Origin: Nemophila menziesii
Taxonomy: Eukaryota > Streptophyta > Magnoliopsida > Boraginales > Hydrophyllaceae
Length of the DNA stretch: 64,000 bases
NCBI GenBank assembly: GCA_029959085.1
Contig: JARWIR010000013.1
Location: forward strand, 10,603,186 to 10,667,185
Reading direction: 5' to 3'
Shown: piece by piece, positions 10,179 through 21,636 of the stretch
Numbering within the stretch: the stretch's first letter is position 1
Layout: the number at the start of each line of letters is the position of its first letter
Position numbers and translations under genes: made by a program
The notes under the pieces: model-generated
Databases searched by the model: none
Seen by the model: the letters and a program-made list of their open reading frames with translations, nothing else
What the model was told of the DNA's origin: nothing

Positions 10179-11220
10179 AAATATTTTAAAAATACTATTT
10201 TTATGATAACATATTCAAAAGTATTATTTTAGACAATTTTATTAATTTTGATATTTAATAAATTTTAAAGGTAATTTGGACATTTAAAATAAACAATATC
10301 TTTATTTGACCATATCACACACTAGTAACTCTATTTGAAGTGTCCAAATTACTTTTGAAATCTATGAAATATCTCACAGAACTAGTAAAATGGCTTAAAA
10401 ATGGTACTTTTAAATATATTTGGCCTAAAAATAATACTGTTTGAAACGTTTAGGCTAAAAATATTTTTAGACCATAACTAATGTCTAAAAATGGAATTTG
10501 CTCTTAAAACAGTATTCAATAATTTACTTTATTAAAAAATCTCTTCACTAATATTAATAATGGTAAAACCAACGCATGTATCTTTCTATACCTAAACTAC
10601 CCTTATTTTAACTATATTACATTAAATTTTAAATATTATCACAACCACCTCCGACCATTGCTTCCACCGTTAATGCCACCATCACTACCGACCAAAATTA
10701 TTATTTAGAACAAATATTTTAAAAATAACATTTTTATGACAACATATTCAAAAGTATCATTTTAGGCAATTTCACTAATTTTGTGAGATTTTTAATAAAT
10801 TTTAAGGGTAATTTGGACATTTAAAATAAACAATATTTTTATTTGACCACATCACACACTAGTAACTCTATTTGAAGTGTCCAAATTACTTTTAAAATCT
10901 ATAAAATATCTCACGAAACTAGTAAAATGGCCTAAAAATTGTACTTTTAAATATATTTGGCCTAAAAATAATACTGTTTGAAACGTTTGGGCTAAAAATA
11001 GAATTTGCTCTTAAAACAATATTCAATAATTTACTTTATTAAAAAACCCTTTCACTAATATTAATAATGGTAAAACCAACGCATGTATCTTTCGATACCT
11101 AAACTACTCTTATTTTAAATATATTATATTATTTTTAATTTTAAACATTATCACAACCACCTGCGACCATTGCTTCCACCGTTAATGCCACCATCACCAC
11201 CGACCAAATTTATTATTTTA
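10179..11220. repeat. Tandem duplication of a 0.5 kb inverted-repeat unit
   Basis: Unit 1 (10179-10706) and unit 2 (10712-11220) match along their length at an offset of 511-533. Unit 2 lacks about 25-30 bases around 10455-10485. Each unit holds internal inverted repeats, for example AAGTAATTTGGACACTTC-type arms facing GGTAATTTGGACATTTAA, and CTAATTTTGTGAGAT facing CTAGTTTCGTGAGAT, suggesting a MITE within the duplicated unit. The units end in a CCACCACCGACC-rich stretch that opens short accidental proline-rich frames. Confidence 0.75.
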
Positions 11221-11460
11221 TTTAATTCGGACCACCACCGAGCACCTCTGCAGCCACCACCATTTCTGGCCAATTCTTTTAGTTTTGAAAAAAATCCGAC
11301 CACCGCTAGTCAGCCAGTTTATTTGTTTAAAACTCTGCCACGACTAAACCTGGACACTGCTACCACAACCACCAATTTTTAGGGGGTCTAGTAGTAAATA
11401 AACCTTTTCAGTTATTAGCTTCCACGTTATTAAATCAAGTATGGTTACGTATTATACTAG

Positions 11461-13054
11461 TGTTAGGCCCTGATATCATTTTAAGTCCTAAGGGGCGAGA
11501 GTGAATAAGACATTAATCTAGAATATTAATAATTCAGAAAAATTAGAAGATAATATAAGTTTGAAAACTCTTTGAGGGATGTTATCAAACACTTGAAGAC
11601 TAGTAAGATAAGATAGTATTAGTTGATAAAAACTTGTATAATTTCATATCACGACATGAATTAAAAATGTAGGTATATAGAGTACTCAATAATTTAGAGT
11701 GGTTTGGTTCCCCTACATCTATTATCTAAGGTATCCACCTTGTGATTTTAAGCTCATTCACCAATATTCTCGTTTTCTTAACTTTTATAAACAGAACCGA
11801 TACAACATGGTTTTTCTAGGCTCAACCATAACTCTTACACCTTGATTTTTACTAGGATTAATCACAAAACTAAATGTGATTATTGACAAGTTTAATCACA
11901 AAATCTAAGAATGGTTTTTTACGAGCTCAATCATGAAGCTAAACCAAAACTTTTATCGGGCTAAGTCACAACCTAAGTTAGATTTTTTATAGGCTCAATC
12001 TCAAACTCTAAAATCTTTCTTCTCTAATTTGGAGCAAGATCTAAACCCTATAATGTTTGGTTATTACAGTGAACATAAATGAGTCCTTAATAAGTAGATA
12101 ATAAAATGAAGCTTGTTGACTCCCTAATGAGTGGATCGAACAATGAAATTTGATGAAACTGTTCTCTTGAGTAGATGATAAATTGATGCTTAATTTACTT
12201 CTTCTCGAGTTGATTTAAAAATGATGATAGATTTTCTCCTTTTGATTTGATATGAAGATTATGCTTATCGAGATTTGATTATGATTAGAAGATGAAATTT
12301 GGGTGCTTGAGATCTCTTGATTTAATGCTAAAAATGATGGTAGTTGAGGACGATCCAGAGTGTGTTGAATACTTGAATAGAAGAGGTATTTATAGCCCTC
12401 GTTGACTTCATTTGGTTGATAAATTAAATTTAATGAATCCTAGAAAATAGGTACCCAGTTTCACCAAAATGCGGTGCCGTTTTAAGAGAATATATTGTTT
12501 TCACGTTGCGCATCTAATGATCTAACGACTAAATATTCAGCATCTCTTTTTCAAAATCATGGCGATGTTTTTTATCTCGAACCTGTTTTAAATTGGGTTG
12601 ATTTTTTTTTTACAAAATAGGTTTGCGGAATAGATAGGTATTTATGTTTGCGTTGTGTGCAAGGTTGCAGAATTGTACTGATTTGAGCATAGTTCTTCTA
12701 ACTAGAACGGGGACCTGTATCGTTACAAAACCGGGAATCCAAATTGTATTTTGAGAATTTATTATCTAGAAATAAAACTTTATACACAAGAGTTATTAGA
12801 AATTACATTTTTAGCATAGTTGTACTTCACCTCAGAAGTCAATTTTCAACACACAAAAATATATAACATAAAATATGTTTAGGAGATCAAAGTGATATAA
12901 TGCACATTTTAGCTAGTTGTATTGCATGGATGATATGTGAAATAACAAATGATATGGTGTACAAGTGTTAACAATGAATAATGACAATTAGAGCAAGTTA
13001 ATTTCATACAGATTTGTCTCGTAATAACATACTAGAAGGGGCAATGGCCCAACA
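11461..13054 (-). mobile_element. LTR of a SIRE/Maximus-type copia element (3' LTR, minus strand)
   Basis: The 1594-bp block begins TGTTAGGCC and ends GGCCCAACA, the inverted ends of an LTR. Reading minus, it is preceded by TTATCGTCAAAAGGCGGAG and AA at the LTR boundary, the polypurine-tract context typical of SIRE/Maximus elements. A minus-strand TATA box lies at 12387-12394. The 5' LTR was not found, and the gag remnant lies only about 1 kb away, so most of pol is deleted. Confidence 0.75.
12387..12394 (-). promoter_or_regulatory. TATA box of the copia LTR
   Basis: Minus-strand TATAAATA within the LTR, in the context GGCTATAAATACC, a normal retrotransposon promoter position. Confidence 0.5.
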
Positions 13055-13056
13055 TT

Positions 13057-13400
13057 CTCCGCCTTTTGACGATAACAAATCTTTCCACAAAGCACTCTAA
13101 TAATGAGACGTTTCTGCAAGTCTAAGAAGCATGACTCCCCCTCCTAATATGCATATATACTATTACTAAAATTTAAGTAGTGCAAATAGGAAAATGAAGC
13201 ACATATGGAGCCTTTTCTAGGCACGACCCCCCCCCCCCCCCCCCTTCCCACAAATCTTTCCACAAAGCACTCTTATAATGAGACATTTATGCAAGTCTAA
13301 GAAGCCTGACTCCCCCTCGTAATATGCATATATGCTATTACTAAACTTTAAGTAGTGCAATAGGAAAATGAAGCACATAGCCTTTTCAAGGCACAGCCCC
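13057..13400. repeat. Tandem duplication in the copia 3' region with a C20 run
   Basis: Two copies beginning CAAATCTTTCCACAAAGCAC (about 13057 and 13251) share ATGCAAGTCTAAGAAG, ACTCCCCCTC and CCTTTTC.AGGCAC. The first copy ends in about twenty C residues at 13227-13246, the second only in CCCCCCACCACCAC. The G-rich complement explains a false glycine-rich frame there. Confidence 0.8.
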
Positions 13401-13759
13401 CCACCACCACTTAAAGCATATATCACATAGATGATAAATGCAAAAAAATAACATTTAAGACATGCAATCTCTCAATGCAACATGTCATAACAAATTATTA
13501 TTAAAAGAAAGCATGCAAGCAACATATCAACCTTTTGTCTTCATCGAAAAAGGGTAAGCATTTCAATTTTAAAAACATCATTTTTTCACCCTAAGAATGA
13601 GCAGGATTAGGAGGAACAATGTAATGCATATAAAGCAAAAAGAGCAAGAAGTCATAAGATAAACCAATATAATAACTAGAGTATAATAAGATAATACTCA
13701 AAATCCATATAACAACTAATCACATAAGTATGAGAGCAAGATAAGCAAAGAGAAGGAAA

Positions 13760-14150
13760 TTTTACACCTATTTTCAATCTTCAATGTGATAGAACATCCA
13801 TCATCAAGAAATCAATCATTAAGGCTCTTGATGCTCCTTTTCCTATAATCATATAGATTAAGTACTAGGTATACGACATGTTTTGGAAAGTTGAGGGTAT
13901 TATCCACTTTGGCCTTTGCCAATAAGGTACTGAGGAGCCTAACTCCAATTGGTTTCAATAATGACAATCAGATGCAATATGCCTATATTTTCCACAATAG
14001 GTGCAAAAAGATTTACTACAAGAAAAAGATGCAACTTTTTGAGAGAGATGTTTTTACGAAGACATTTCTCAAAATATTTTTTTGACCAAAGGATCAAAGC
14101 TCATACCATTTTTTCTCAAAGCTTGGTGTTGGACTCCCAACATTAAATTC
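13760..14150 (-). pseudogene. Copia gag remnant with CCHC zinc knuckle
   Basis: On the minus strand, 14005 down to 13964 encodes CTYCGKYRHIASDC, an exact CX2CX4HX4C nucleocapsid zinc knuckle. A stop follows two codons later and no long frame surrounds it, so the gene is dead. It belongs to the minus-strand copia element whose LTR is at 11461-13054. The distance is too short to contain protease, integrase and reverse transcriptase, so an internal deletion is inferred. Confidence 0.65.
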
Positions 14151-14775
14151 GAGTTTTGTTGACTATTTGTAATTTTCAAAACAATTTCCTCACGGTCTTT
14201 AACTTTATGGGACAATAAACTTGGTCCATTTTTTGTATAATTCTCACAGCTATTTGCTCAGGTAGTTGGGGATTTTGGTAGACGTTCCCTAGATGGTATA
14301 TATGACCTAGATGAGAATGACTACTTTGGGATTTTGCTTGAGTAATAAGTTACTTTGGGGATTCCCGGTGTATCTTGTACATTTTGATTTTGATTTTGAT
14401 ATATTTATTTATCTGACAAAAAAATTCTATATCAAAATCCCACCAAATTTAAAAGTATTAAAAAAATATTTAAAATATATTTCAATGTTTACATGATGCA
14501 TATATATATATATATGTATGTATGTATATATGTGTGTGTGTTCATTTCAAGAGCTCAAATCTACCGAGAACATATTAATATTATTATTGTAATTGGTTAT
14601 GAATTAGTTACGAAAAAACTAAATTTTCAACAAAAAGATAGATGCTCAAATCCACTAAGAACGTGACTTTGTTACGAATTTATAAATTAAAGAATTGTAA
14701 ATTTGGAGAGAGAAAAAGAGATACGGTTTTTTTGAGAAGCGAGAATTTACCTTTGTTTATTTTTGGGTAGGTAAA
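14151..14775. other. Spacer, probably further copia debris
   Basis: No gene recognised. Includes a short TATATATATATGTATGTATG run near 14500. The copia 5' part may extend here but I cannot prove it. Confidence 0.4.
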
Positions 14776-15951
14776 TGGTGTCGCCTAGGTGTGCTAAAAT
14801 ATGATAAATAAATACGGAAAACAATGCACTAACCACCCTAGACTAAACACATTACTGCAAATATTACAAGACGTATGCAAGTTTTAATGATAAGAAGATT
14901 CGTTCCTCAGAGACTTAAGTGTGTTAAGCTTATGGGTAAATAAATCAGAGTAGCAATTAATAATTAAAAGACAGGAAAAATAAATATGATTGATAGAGAG
15001 ATTAATGATTAAACTACATAAAATAAAAGACAGTAATTTAAAAGATGTAAGAATATAGATGAGAGAATATAGCTCAGGTTTTGCTCGTATGCACTACTCG
15101 TTCTATTTCTTCTACTAGTTAATAAGGGTGATAATATCTCTTAGATAAGTAGTCAGATTCTAAATTCCTCCCTACACCCGTCAATGTGGACTAGGGTAGT
15201 GACCTCCCAATCACGAGGGGACTTAAATAGGGTGTTCTTACGCCCCTAGGTTCCTAAACGAGACTGGCCTTCTAATGATGATCGGTGATTAAATCAAACC
15301 CTAATGACTATCTAGTTAAGCAAGCCCGTCAGGATCACTACCGCACACTAGACGTTTATGTGGTGTTTCAATAATTAGACACCCCTTCCGGGTGACCATC
15401 TAACTACTATTAGCACAACCCTAAATTGATTAGGTTTAAGACAGACAATAAATCAAAGCGCATAAAACAAATATATGGTTAAGCAGCTAGAATCAATTTA
15501 AAATGATTCTCCCAAAGAAACATAGATAGAAGAGAATAGAATTCATAGATTATACCTATGCAAAACCCAAGCTATGGGAAAATTAGTTCATACTTGAAAG
15601 AAATAAACTAAAAGAAAGATACATACTGTCAACTTGCTCTCTTGAATAACTTCTAATGATGAAGAAAACTTAAAGACCAATTATGGGAGGCAAGGACTAA
15701 GTCTATGCCTTGGAGCTGAGCAAAGACATGTTTACAATAGTTTACAGGTGTATTTATAGGGGTTTAGGAAGCCTAACACGTTTCCTTGGAATGGAAGACA
15801 AGTAATTGGACTTCTAGCCCAACTCAAATTCGTAACCCTAAAATATAGAAAAGGTAATAAACTGTTGTTGTCTTGTTTTGGCAGTAACTTCTTCGATATT
15901 GCTCCGATTGATGCGTTCTTTATATCGAAACTAATCTTCTCGGAAAGTTAT

Positions 15952-17541
15952 TGGTGGTCCTTTGTGTGTTCTAAAAATAAATGCAAAAGATAATCGAACC
16001 ACAACCGCAAGTGTACGGTTGTCCCAAGTAGTATAACTGATAAATCAGATTCGTTCCAAGGACGGGATGGTTGACTACAATGCTTATCTATTAATGATTG
16101 ATGCACTTATGAAAGCAAATAAAGATAATATGTTTGTTTGGTTTTGTATTAATCCTAAGGAATGAAAGACTAATGCGAAAATGTAAATAAATAACTAAGA
16201 CGCAAGTAAATAAAAGTGATACGCAAGTAAGAGCAGGTAGTACTTGAGAGACGCAAAGGTTTACCTAACTATCATTCATCTCATACATTGTTTAAGGGAC
16301 AAATCGGTAAATTGGTATTGGTCGGGATTCTATAATCTCCTTACCCCCGTCAGGGTGGACTAAGGAGCAACTCTCAAATGCTACAAACCCCGTCAGGGTG
16401 ATTATAGTCCACTCTCAAGTGTTTAAGTTCAAATTACCCAATAGGCCATAGGTTTAATTAAGCTCGTCAGAGTCAATAATTTCTAACCTACATTCATTAA
16501 CTAGTTCGGTACCTAAACCCCCCGTCAAGGTGATCCAATCGCCACTAATTGGAATAGCTTAGATACTAAGTCCTATCATTGATTGATCAGGTCAAAAATA
16601 GTAGATAAAGTGCAAATTAAAGAAAAATACAATTCACCCAATTTGATTTAAATAATAATAATCCCAAATCCAAATATATAAAACGAAATCAAATTGGGAT
16701 TAACCCATTATGCGTTCTCAAGCACTAATTAAGTTTAGCTCATAATAATTGAAAAGACAAAAACTAAATAAAAAGAAATAAGGTTCATATTGTCTTACAA
16801 AATAAAAATACAGAGAAACCTAATTTTGGAGTTGAATTGACTGAGAATCGGAGATATAGACCGTCTCCAGCTCTTGCTTCTTCTTTTCCTTGTTTCTGCT
16901 TCTTCTCTGGACGCTCTCTTCTAAGGATAATTTTGATTTGAAGAATAAATTGAGAGGTACTGAATAATGAGGTCTAAAGGCCTATTTATAGTGGTAAAAA
17001 CGGATTAGGGTTTTACTTAGGGTTTAAATGAAAATTAGAAAAGCCCAACTCCACTCTTGGCCCAAAATCCCGTAACTGTTGATACACCTTCACTAAAACG
17101 GCTTTTCCCGCTTCGTTACAACTCCGATTGACCTGAAATCAGTTGCTAAATTTCCTTAACTCGATGAGGAATGTTTTCTCTTCAAAGGTCAGCGGCTAAA
17201 TCATCTCTTAAGCACCTTGAAATCAGCAATCTATGGCCTGGAAAACAGATTTTCAGCTCTAAATATAATATCTTCGGGATTTATCTTCAAGTCTTGACTT
17301 CATCTCGTGATATTTGACTCTTCTTTCGGATTCCATTCCTAACTAATATTCAAAACCTACAAACTTTTCACTAAAATACACAAGATTACGCGCAAAAGTT
17401 TAATAAATCAAAAATACTAGAAATAAAATAGGAATTCCGGATTATTGCATTTTTAGCTCAAAAGTCTATCAAAATATTCAATTAAACATAAAAAATGATG
17501 TCTCCCAAGAGTCGAAAATACGAACAATTAAGGAGACATCA
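15952..17541 (-). repeat. 3' LTR of element A
   Basis: 1590 bp with TG...CA ends. It contains four spaced copies of a CCCCGTCAGGGTG-like word (about 16344, 16388, 16463, 16520) and a minus-strand TATA box at 16983-16990. Two visible differences from the other LTR are AAATTGGGA versus AAATTTGGA near 16694 and AATATAATA versus AATATGATA near 17268. Confidence 0.95.
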
Positions 17542-17556
17542 AGACCCCCAACTCAA
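17542..17556 (-). promoter_or_regulatory. Polypurine tract of element A
   Basis: Minus-strand TTGAGTTGGGGGTCT abuts the LTR start TGATGTCTCC. The same arrangement (GAGGGTCT) is seen in element B at 23622-23636. Confidence 0.75.
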
Positions 17557-20253
17557 ACCTTTGTCGTCCCGACAAAGCAAAACTAAAAACAAGGGGAATG
17601 AAGTAGATGCAAGAGAAAATAGAAGCTAGCAAATACACCCTAAAGCAATTCTTAAAATAAATCTCATATAGCAAACATTAAGAACTAACATACACATACA
17701 CTAAGCATGCAACATCAAACATAAATAACTTCAATCATAAAATTAACTTTGCAATGCTAGAAGGTTACACTTGTACTTATCTCATTATGATGGCTATAGT
17801 TTGTTCCTCGATCCTTACTCGCTTTGAACGCTCCACTTAGTATACAACCTATTAACTTACCATGCACCTAGGAATCACGAGGACTTTACGGTTTTAGCGT
17901 AGGCTTAGGGACGGTGTGGTATGTATATTTGGTAAATTTGAAGTGAGCTTTTGGCTCTCTCCTCACTTACCATCAACAACTGTCCACGAGCTTGAGTTTA
18001 CACTCATATAATGTTCTCACTTAACCCATTTGACGCGCTAATGTTGCGTCCCCATGTCAACCCAATATAAACTAAGATGATTTTTCAAAATATTCCACTT
18101 TGCCGGTTTATTTTATTCTTTCTTTCTTTTTATTTTCTTTTTCATTTCTTTTCTTTTTTTTTTTTGTACAAGATACCCATGACCATCATTTTGATGTGAA
18201 AGGTCATGTCTCTTATAATTTATTTTTCTTTTCTCTTTTTTTTTCTTTTTAAAATCCCGGCAAAGGGTTACAAATAATAATATCGTCTTTTATTTTTGTG
18301 CCTTAATACAAACACATATAATCCCTTCCCAATGTATCTTCCCAAATGTGGACCCTCCACCCCAAACTCAAGCTCGAGACAGGTCTCAGGATCGTGATTC
18401 AAGTGCGGGTCATTTGGTCATGCTTAATAATCTAAGGGATAATGGGCTTATATCGTGGCTACAAAAGAAAGGCTTAAGGCTCAAAATTGGGCTAAGACGG
18501 ATAAAATTATAATAAGGGATAGCAAGCTAAATGGCTTCAAATGGCTAACAAAGAACTGCCCCTATCATTTTCCTAACTACATGGTTCGTCTCTAGTTCAT
18601 ATCTAAGTGGGTTCTCTACTAATTTAGATCTCACGTTCTACAAACCAAACATTTTCCTTAAGTACAAGCTTACTTCTTTTGCATTGTTCATTAATTTTTC
18701 CTATTCATTATCTATGTCCGCATGCAATTGTAAGTGCGTTTTATGTTATTCCCTAAGGTCCACTATTTACTATCATAGATTCATCAAAAGTATGCTTAAA
18801 AAGGGACATTTAAAATCTTCTACAGTCAAACACAACTCCTACTTAATTTATTGAAAGCAATTAAAAACAAATAAACACATAAAAACTGGGATGAGGCAAC
18901 GAACCCCACCCCAAACTCAAAAATGAGTCGTGTCCCCACGACTCGAAAAGAATCAATAAAGCAATTAAAATAATATACACTAAATGAGAAAAGGATTGGA
19001 AAACATATCTGGATCGACACTAGGCCGATTACGTGTAGTCTCATGTTGAAATTTTGAATACGTCTTTATCAAGCTTAAAAGATCATGTATTTGTTGCGTT
19101 CATCTTGATTAAAGTGTTCTTCATTACCTCGAACTCTTTTGTCATATTTTCCAAGTCTTCATCATTTCCTAACCCTCTAAATCATCATCTCTTCTACGAA
19201 AATCTTTCCTCAACATCCAACTTTCTATCTTTATCATGTTCTTCGTACCTTTTCCAACCTTCATGGTCATCTTTGATGACCCCAAACTCAATTTTTCACC
19301 TACTTAAAGATTACTTGCAAAATATATAATATTAATAGGCTCAAACAATTCACAATTCCTCCGCTAAATAACTAAAATAAATCTTAATTCCTAACTGGTT
19401 ATAGAAAGAAAAGAAGAGTTCGAGCTATTTTACCGGATTGGCCATGGAATTTATGATGATTTGATACCTTGCACTTGCTATTGCCAACCTTCAAAGTACC
19501 AAAGCTATTGATAAAATTTGTGTTGCTTGATATTGTTGAAAGTGACACAGTAGTGGAATTGGTGATTTATTTGAGATGGGTATTTAATATCTATGGTGTT
19601 GGAAAGGTTTAAAGGATATTTAAGCTTTGGTGAAGAAATTTTTGGGTTAAAACTTGAATTTCTTGGTGTTTTTGGAAAGATTTGTGATTGATTATGTGTT
19701 GGGATGATGTTTAGAGGTAAGGATTGGTGATATATTGGTGTTTTGATGATGGAATTTGAGTATTTTTGGAGCTTTGGTTCGTCATTAATGGTGTTATGTG
19801 GAGACGCAACTAATGGCGGGCCTCAAAACGCTGGGTCAGAAACTTTTAGATATTCATACGAAATTTTTGACTTCACCATTGGATAGATCTCGAAAAGTTA
19901 TGCGGTTTAGGCTCAAGAAAAAGTTAATTCCGACCTCCGAGCGTCAAGTTATGATCTTCCGAAGTTTTGATACCTGGGGTACAGCACCAAAAACGGGTGC
20001 CCGCATTCTACAAACCGGGTACCCGGTTTCTACTGTATTGGAACCCAAAATTTTCATTCTTTTTCGTTCTAGGTACCCCAAACTCGTGACCTTCACTCCT
20101 GTAATCATCAAAAACACCAACCTTCCTCATTTCTTACAAATAAACACTAAATCAATAACCATTACTCTAATTTACACTAAAAAATTTAAAAAGACATGAA
20201 AGCAATTTAAAACATGGGTTGTCTCCCAAGAAGCACTTTTGTTTATTACGTCT
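17557..20253 (-). other. Long non-coding 3' interior of element A
   Basis: About 2.7 kb with no protein domain. Several blocks are shared with element B, such as GCTTTTGGCTCTCTCCTCAC (about 17947 and 24064) and CACCCCAAACTCAAGCTC (about 18359 and 24391). A long T/C-rich tract lies at 18110-18260. A plus-strand open frame at 19798-20199 lies antisense to the element and has no recognised similarity. Confidence 0.6.
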
Positions 20254-21474
20254 TTAAGTTCGACGCGTTACCTTCCATGAAGATGGTATTGAGGCCCTTG
20301 CGGTGTTCCTCCGCTTAAACTCGCCTCTTCCTTGATGTAAAAGCTTTAGAACCTTCCCCCTTAGAATATTGTTCAACCGATCTCTGAAAGGGGGTGGGTA
20401 AGTACTTCGTTTCGCCTTTTTATTTTCATGACGAAACTCATTTTCCACCATATTAGAGTAGATAACCGTTTTCAACGGTATAAGATTATTTTTACTCCTT
20501 GGTTCAATCTCGGATTCATCTTTAAAATGTGGTGGGTAGGTGCTCCTCCTTGCCTTTTTGCTCTCGCGGTGTGGCACCTTGCTTGTATAACACATATTGA
20601 TCATTTGTGGTAGTCGAGGTGATTCTGATTTTTCATCTTTAATAATGATTCGTGGTAGAGATGGTGATTGGTGAACTTTTTGTGGCGGATATTCAATTTC
20701 TATTTTATCTTTAACCTTTAATTCTTCAATTGATTCTCCAACCATTTCACATTCGTCTTCACTTTCAACCCAATCTTCCACTATTACCTCATAATATTCT
20801 TTCTTTGGATTTTCTATAGCCTCGATCTCCACCTGTTCTTGTTTGTGTTCTATATCTTGATCATGTGTATACACCTTAGGAATAGCAATCTCTGTGTTCA
20901 CTTCTAGGATTTGCGTTGCTACTCCTTCTTCCACCATGCTAACAAGATCCTCAACCACATGGTGGTCTTCGTTTATAATTGGCACGGTGTTCATATCACT
21001 AGAACTAATACCTTCTTTCAACACCTCCTCCTCAACTATTTCTTCCGGTTGATCTCTTCCATCTTCATAAGACTTGATACTATTGGCAGAATGCTGAGAA
21101 TTAATTATGGATTCTATTTCGTCTAGCTCCTTTTGCAGTCTTTGCAAACGGGAATCTCTTTCATCTGCTAACTTCTGCGATTGTTCATATAAGCTCATGA
21201 GTTCTGTAACTGATCTATATAATTGGGACATTTGTGGTGAAGGTGGAGGTTGTTGAATGTTTTCAACCCACTGGTTGTTCCATTCATGTTCGTGTTGATA
21301 GTGATATGGTGTTTGTTGTTGATTATTCCCGATCCATTGATTGTTCCATCCTTGCTCTTGCGGGTATTGATAAGGTTGTTGGTAAGAATTTATACCCCAT
21401 TGTTGTTGTCCCGAAGAGTCTTCCCAATAGTCAAATGGACCAGGATTTGCGTAATGTTCTCTATACATCTTCAA
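20254..21474 (-). CDS. Gag-like protein of element A, 406 residues
   Basis: The protein starts MKMYREHYANPG and has a Gln/Tyr/Trp-rich N-terminal part (about 1-80) with a duplicated motif around WNNQW (EQGWNNQWIGN and EHEWNNQWVEN). A predicted coiled coil follows (about 84-125, LYRSVTELMSLYEQSQKLAD region), then a long acidic middle (about 130-270). The basic C-terminal part carries two copies of KKA[RK]RSTYPP.F[KR]D. There is no zinc knuckle and no catalytic motif. It is the first frame after the primer-binding site, the position of gag, and stays intact in a young element, which implies it is needed. I do not recognise a named domain. By analogy with plant gag-only (TR-GAG-like) elements it may package its own RNA into particles supplied by another element. 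That is inference. Confidence 0.7.
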   Translation of the reverse strand: MKMYREHYANPGPFDYWEDSSGQQQWGINSYQQPYQYPQEQGWNNQWIGNNQQQTPYHYQHEHEWNNQWVENIQQPPPSPQMSQLYRSVTELMSLYEQSQKLADERDSRLQRLQKELDEIESIINSQHSANSIKSYEDGRDQPEEIVEEEVLKEGISSSDMNTVPIINEDHHVVEDLVSMVEEGVATQILEVNTEIAIPKVYTHDQDIEHKQEQVEIEAIENPKKEYYEVIVEDWVESEDECEMVGESIEELKVKDKIEIEYPPQKVHQSPSLPRIIIKDEKSESPRLPQMINMCYTSKVPHRESKKARRSTYPPHFKDESEIEPRSKNNLIPLKTVIYSNMVENEFRHENKKAKRSTYPPPFRDRLNNILRGKVLKLLHQGRGEFKRRNTARASIPSSWKVTRRT

Positions 21475-21611
21475 TTAAATTTCTTGATCATTGCCTGAAT
21501 AAAGCACCTGTAAAAACAAAACAAAGCAAACACAGGCGTAAAACTGAAAATAAAATAAAAAAAATAAATGCAACTATCACTAAAGGATAAACACCGTGGT
21601 CACACGCTACC

Positions 21612-21630
21612 GTCCCCGGCAGCGGCGCCA
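21612..21630 (-). promoter_or_regulatory. Primer-binding site, tRNA-Asp type
   Basis: Minus-strand TGGCGCCGCTGCCGGGGAC matches the complement of the plant tRNA-Asp 3' end with an apparent mismatch (GCTGCC for GTTGCC). It begins six bases inside the 5' LTR. The same primer is usual in Athila/Tat-type Ty3/gypsy elements. Confidence 0.85.
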
Positions 21631-21636
21631 AAAACT

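Noticed and set aside
11170..11382. Proline-rich 70-residue open frame
   Set aside because: It arises from CCACCACCG-type low-complexity sequence in the tandem duplication and resembles no family.
13891..14146. Two plus-strand open frames of 64-65 residues
   Set aside because: They are antisense to the copia gag remnant, where the CCHC motif is on the minus strand.
19798..20199. 133-residue plus-strand open frame in element A
   Set aside because: Antisense to the retrotransposon, starts without context and matches nothing recognised. Kept only as a note under the element.
20254..21474. Host gene for a Gln-rich protein
   Set aside because: It lies between LTRs directly after a primer-binding site, so it belongs to the retrotransposon.
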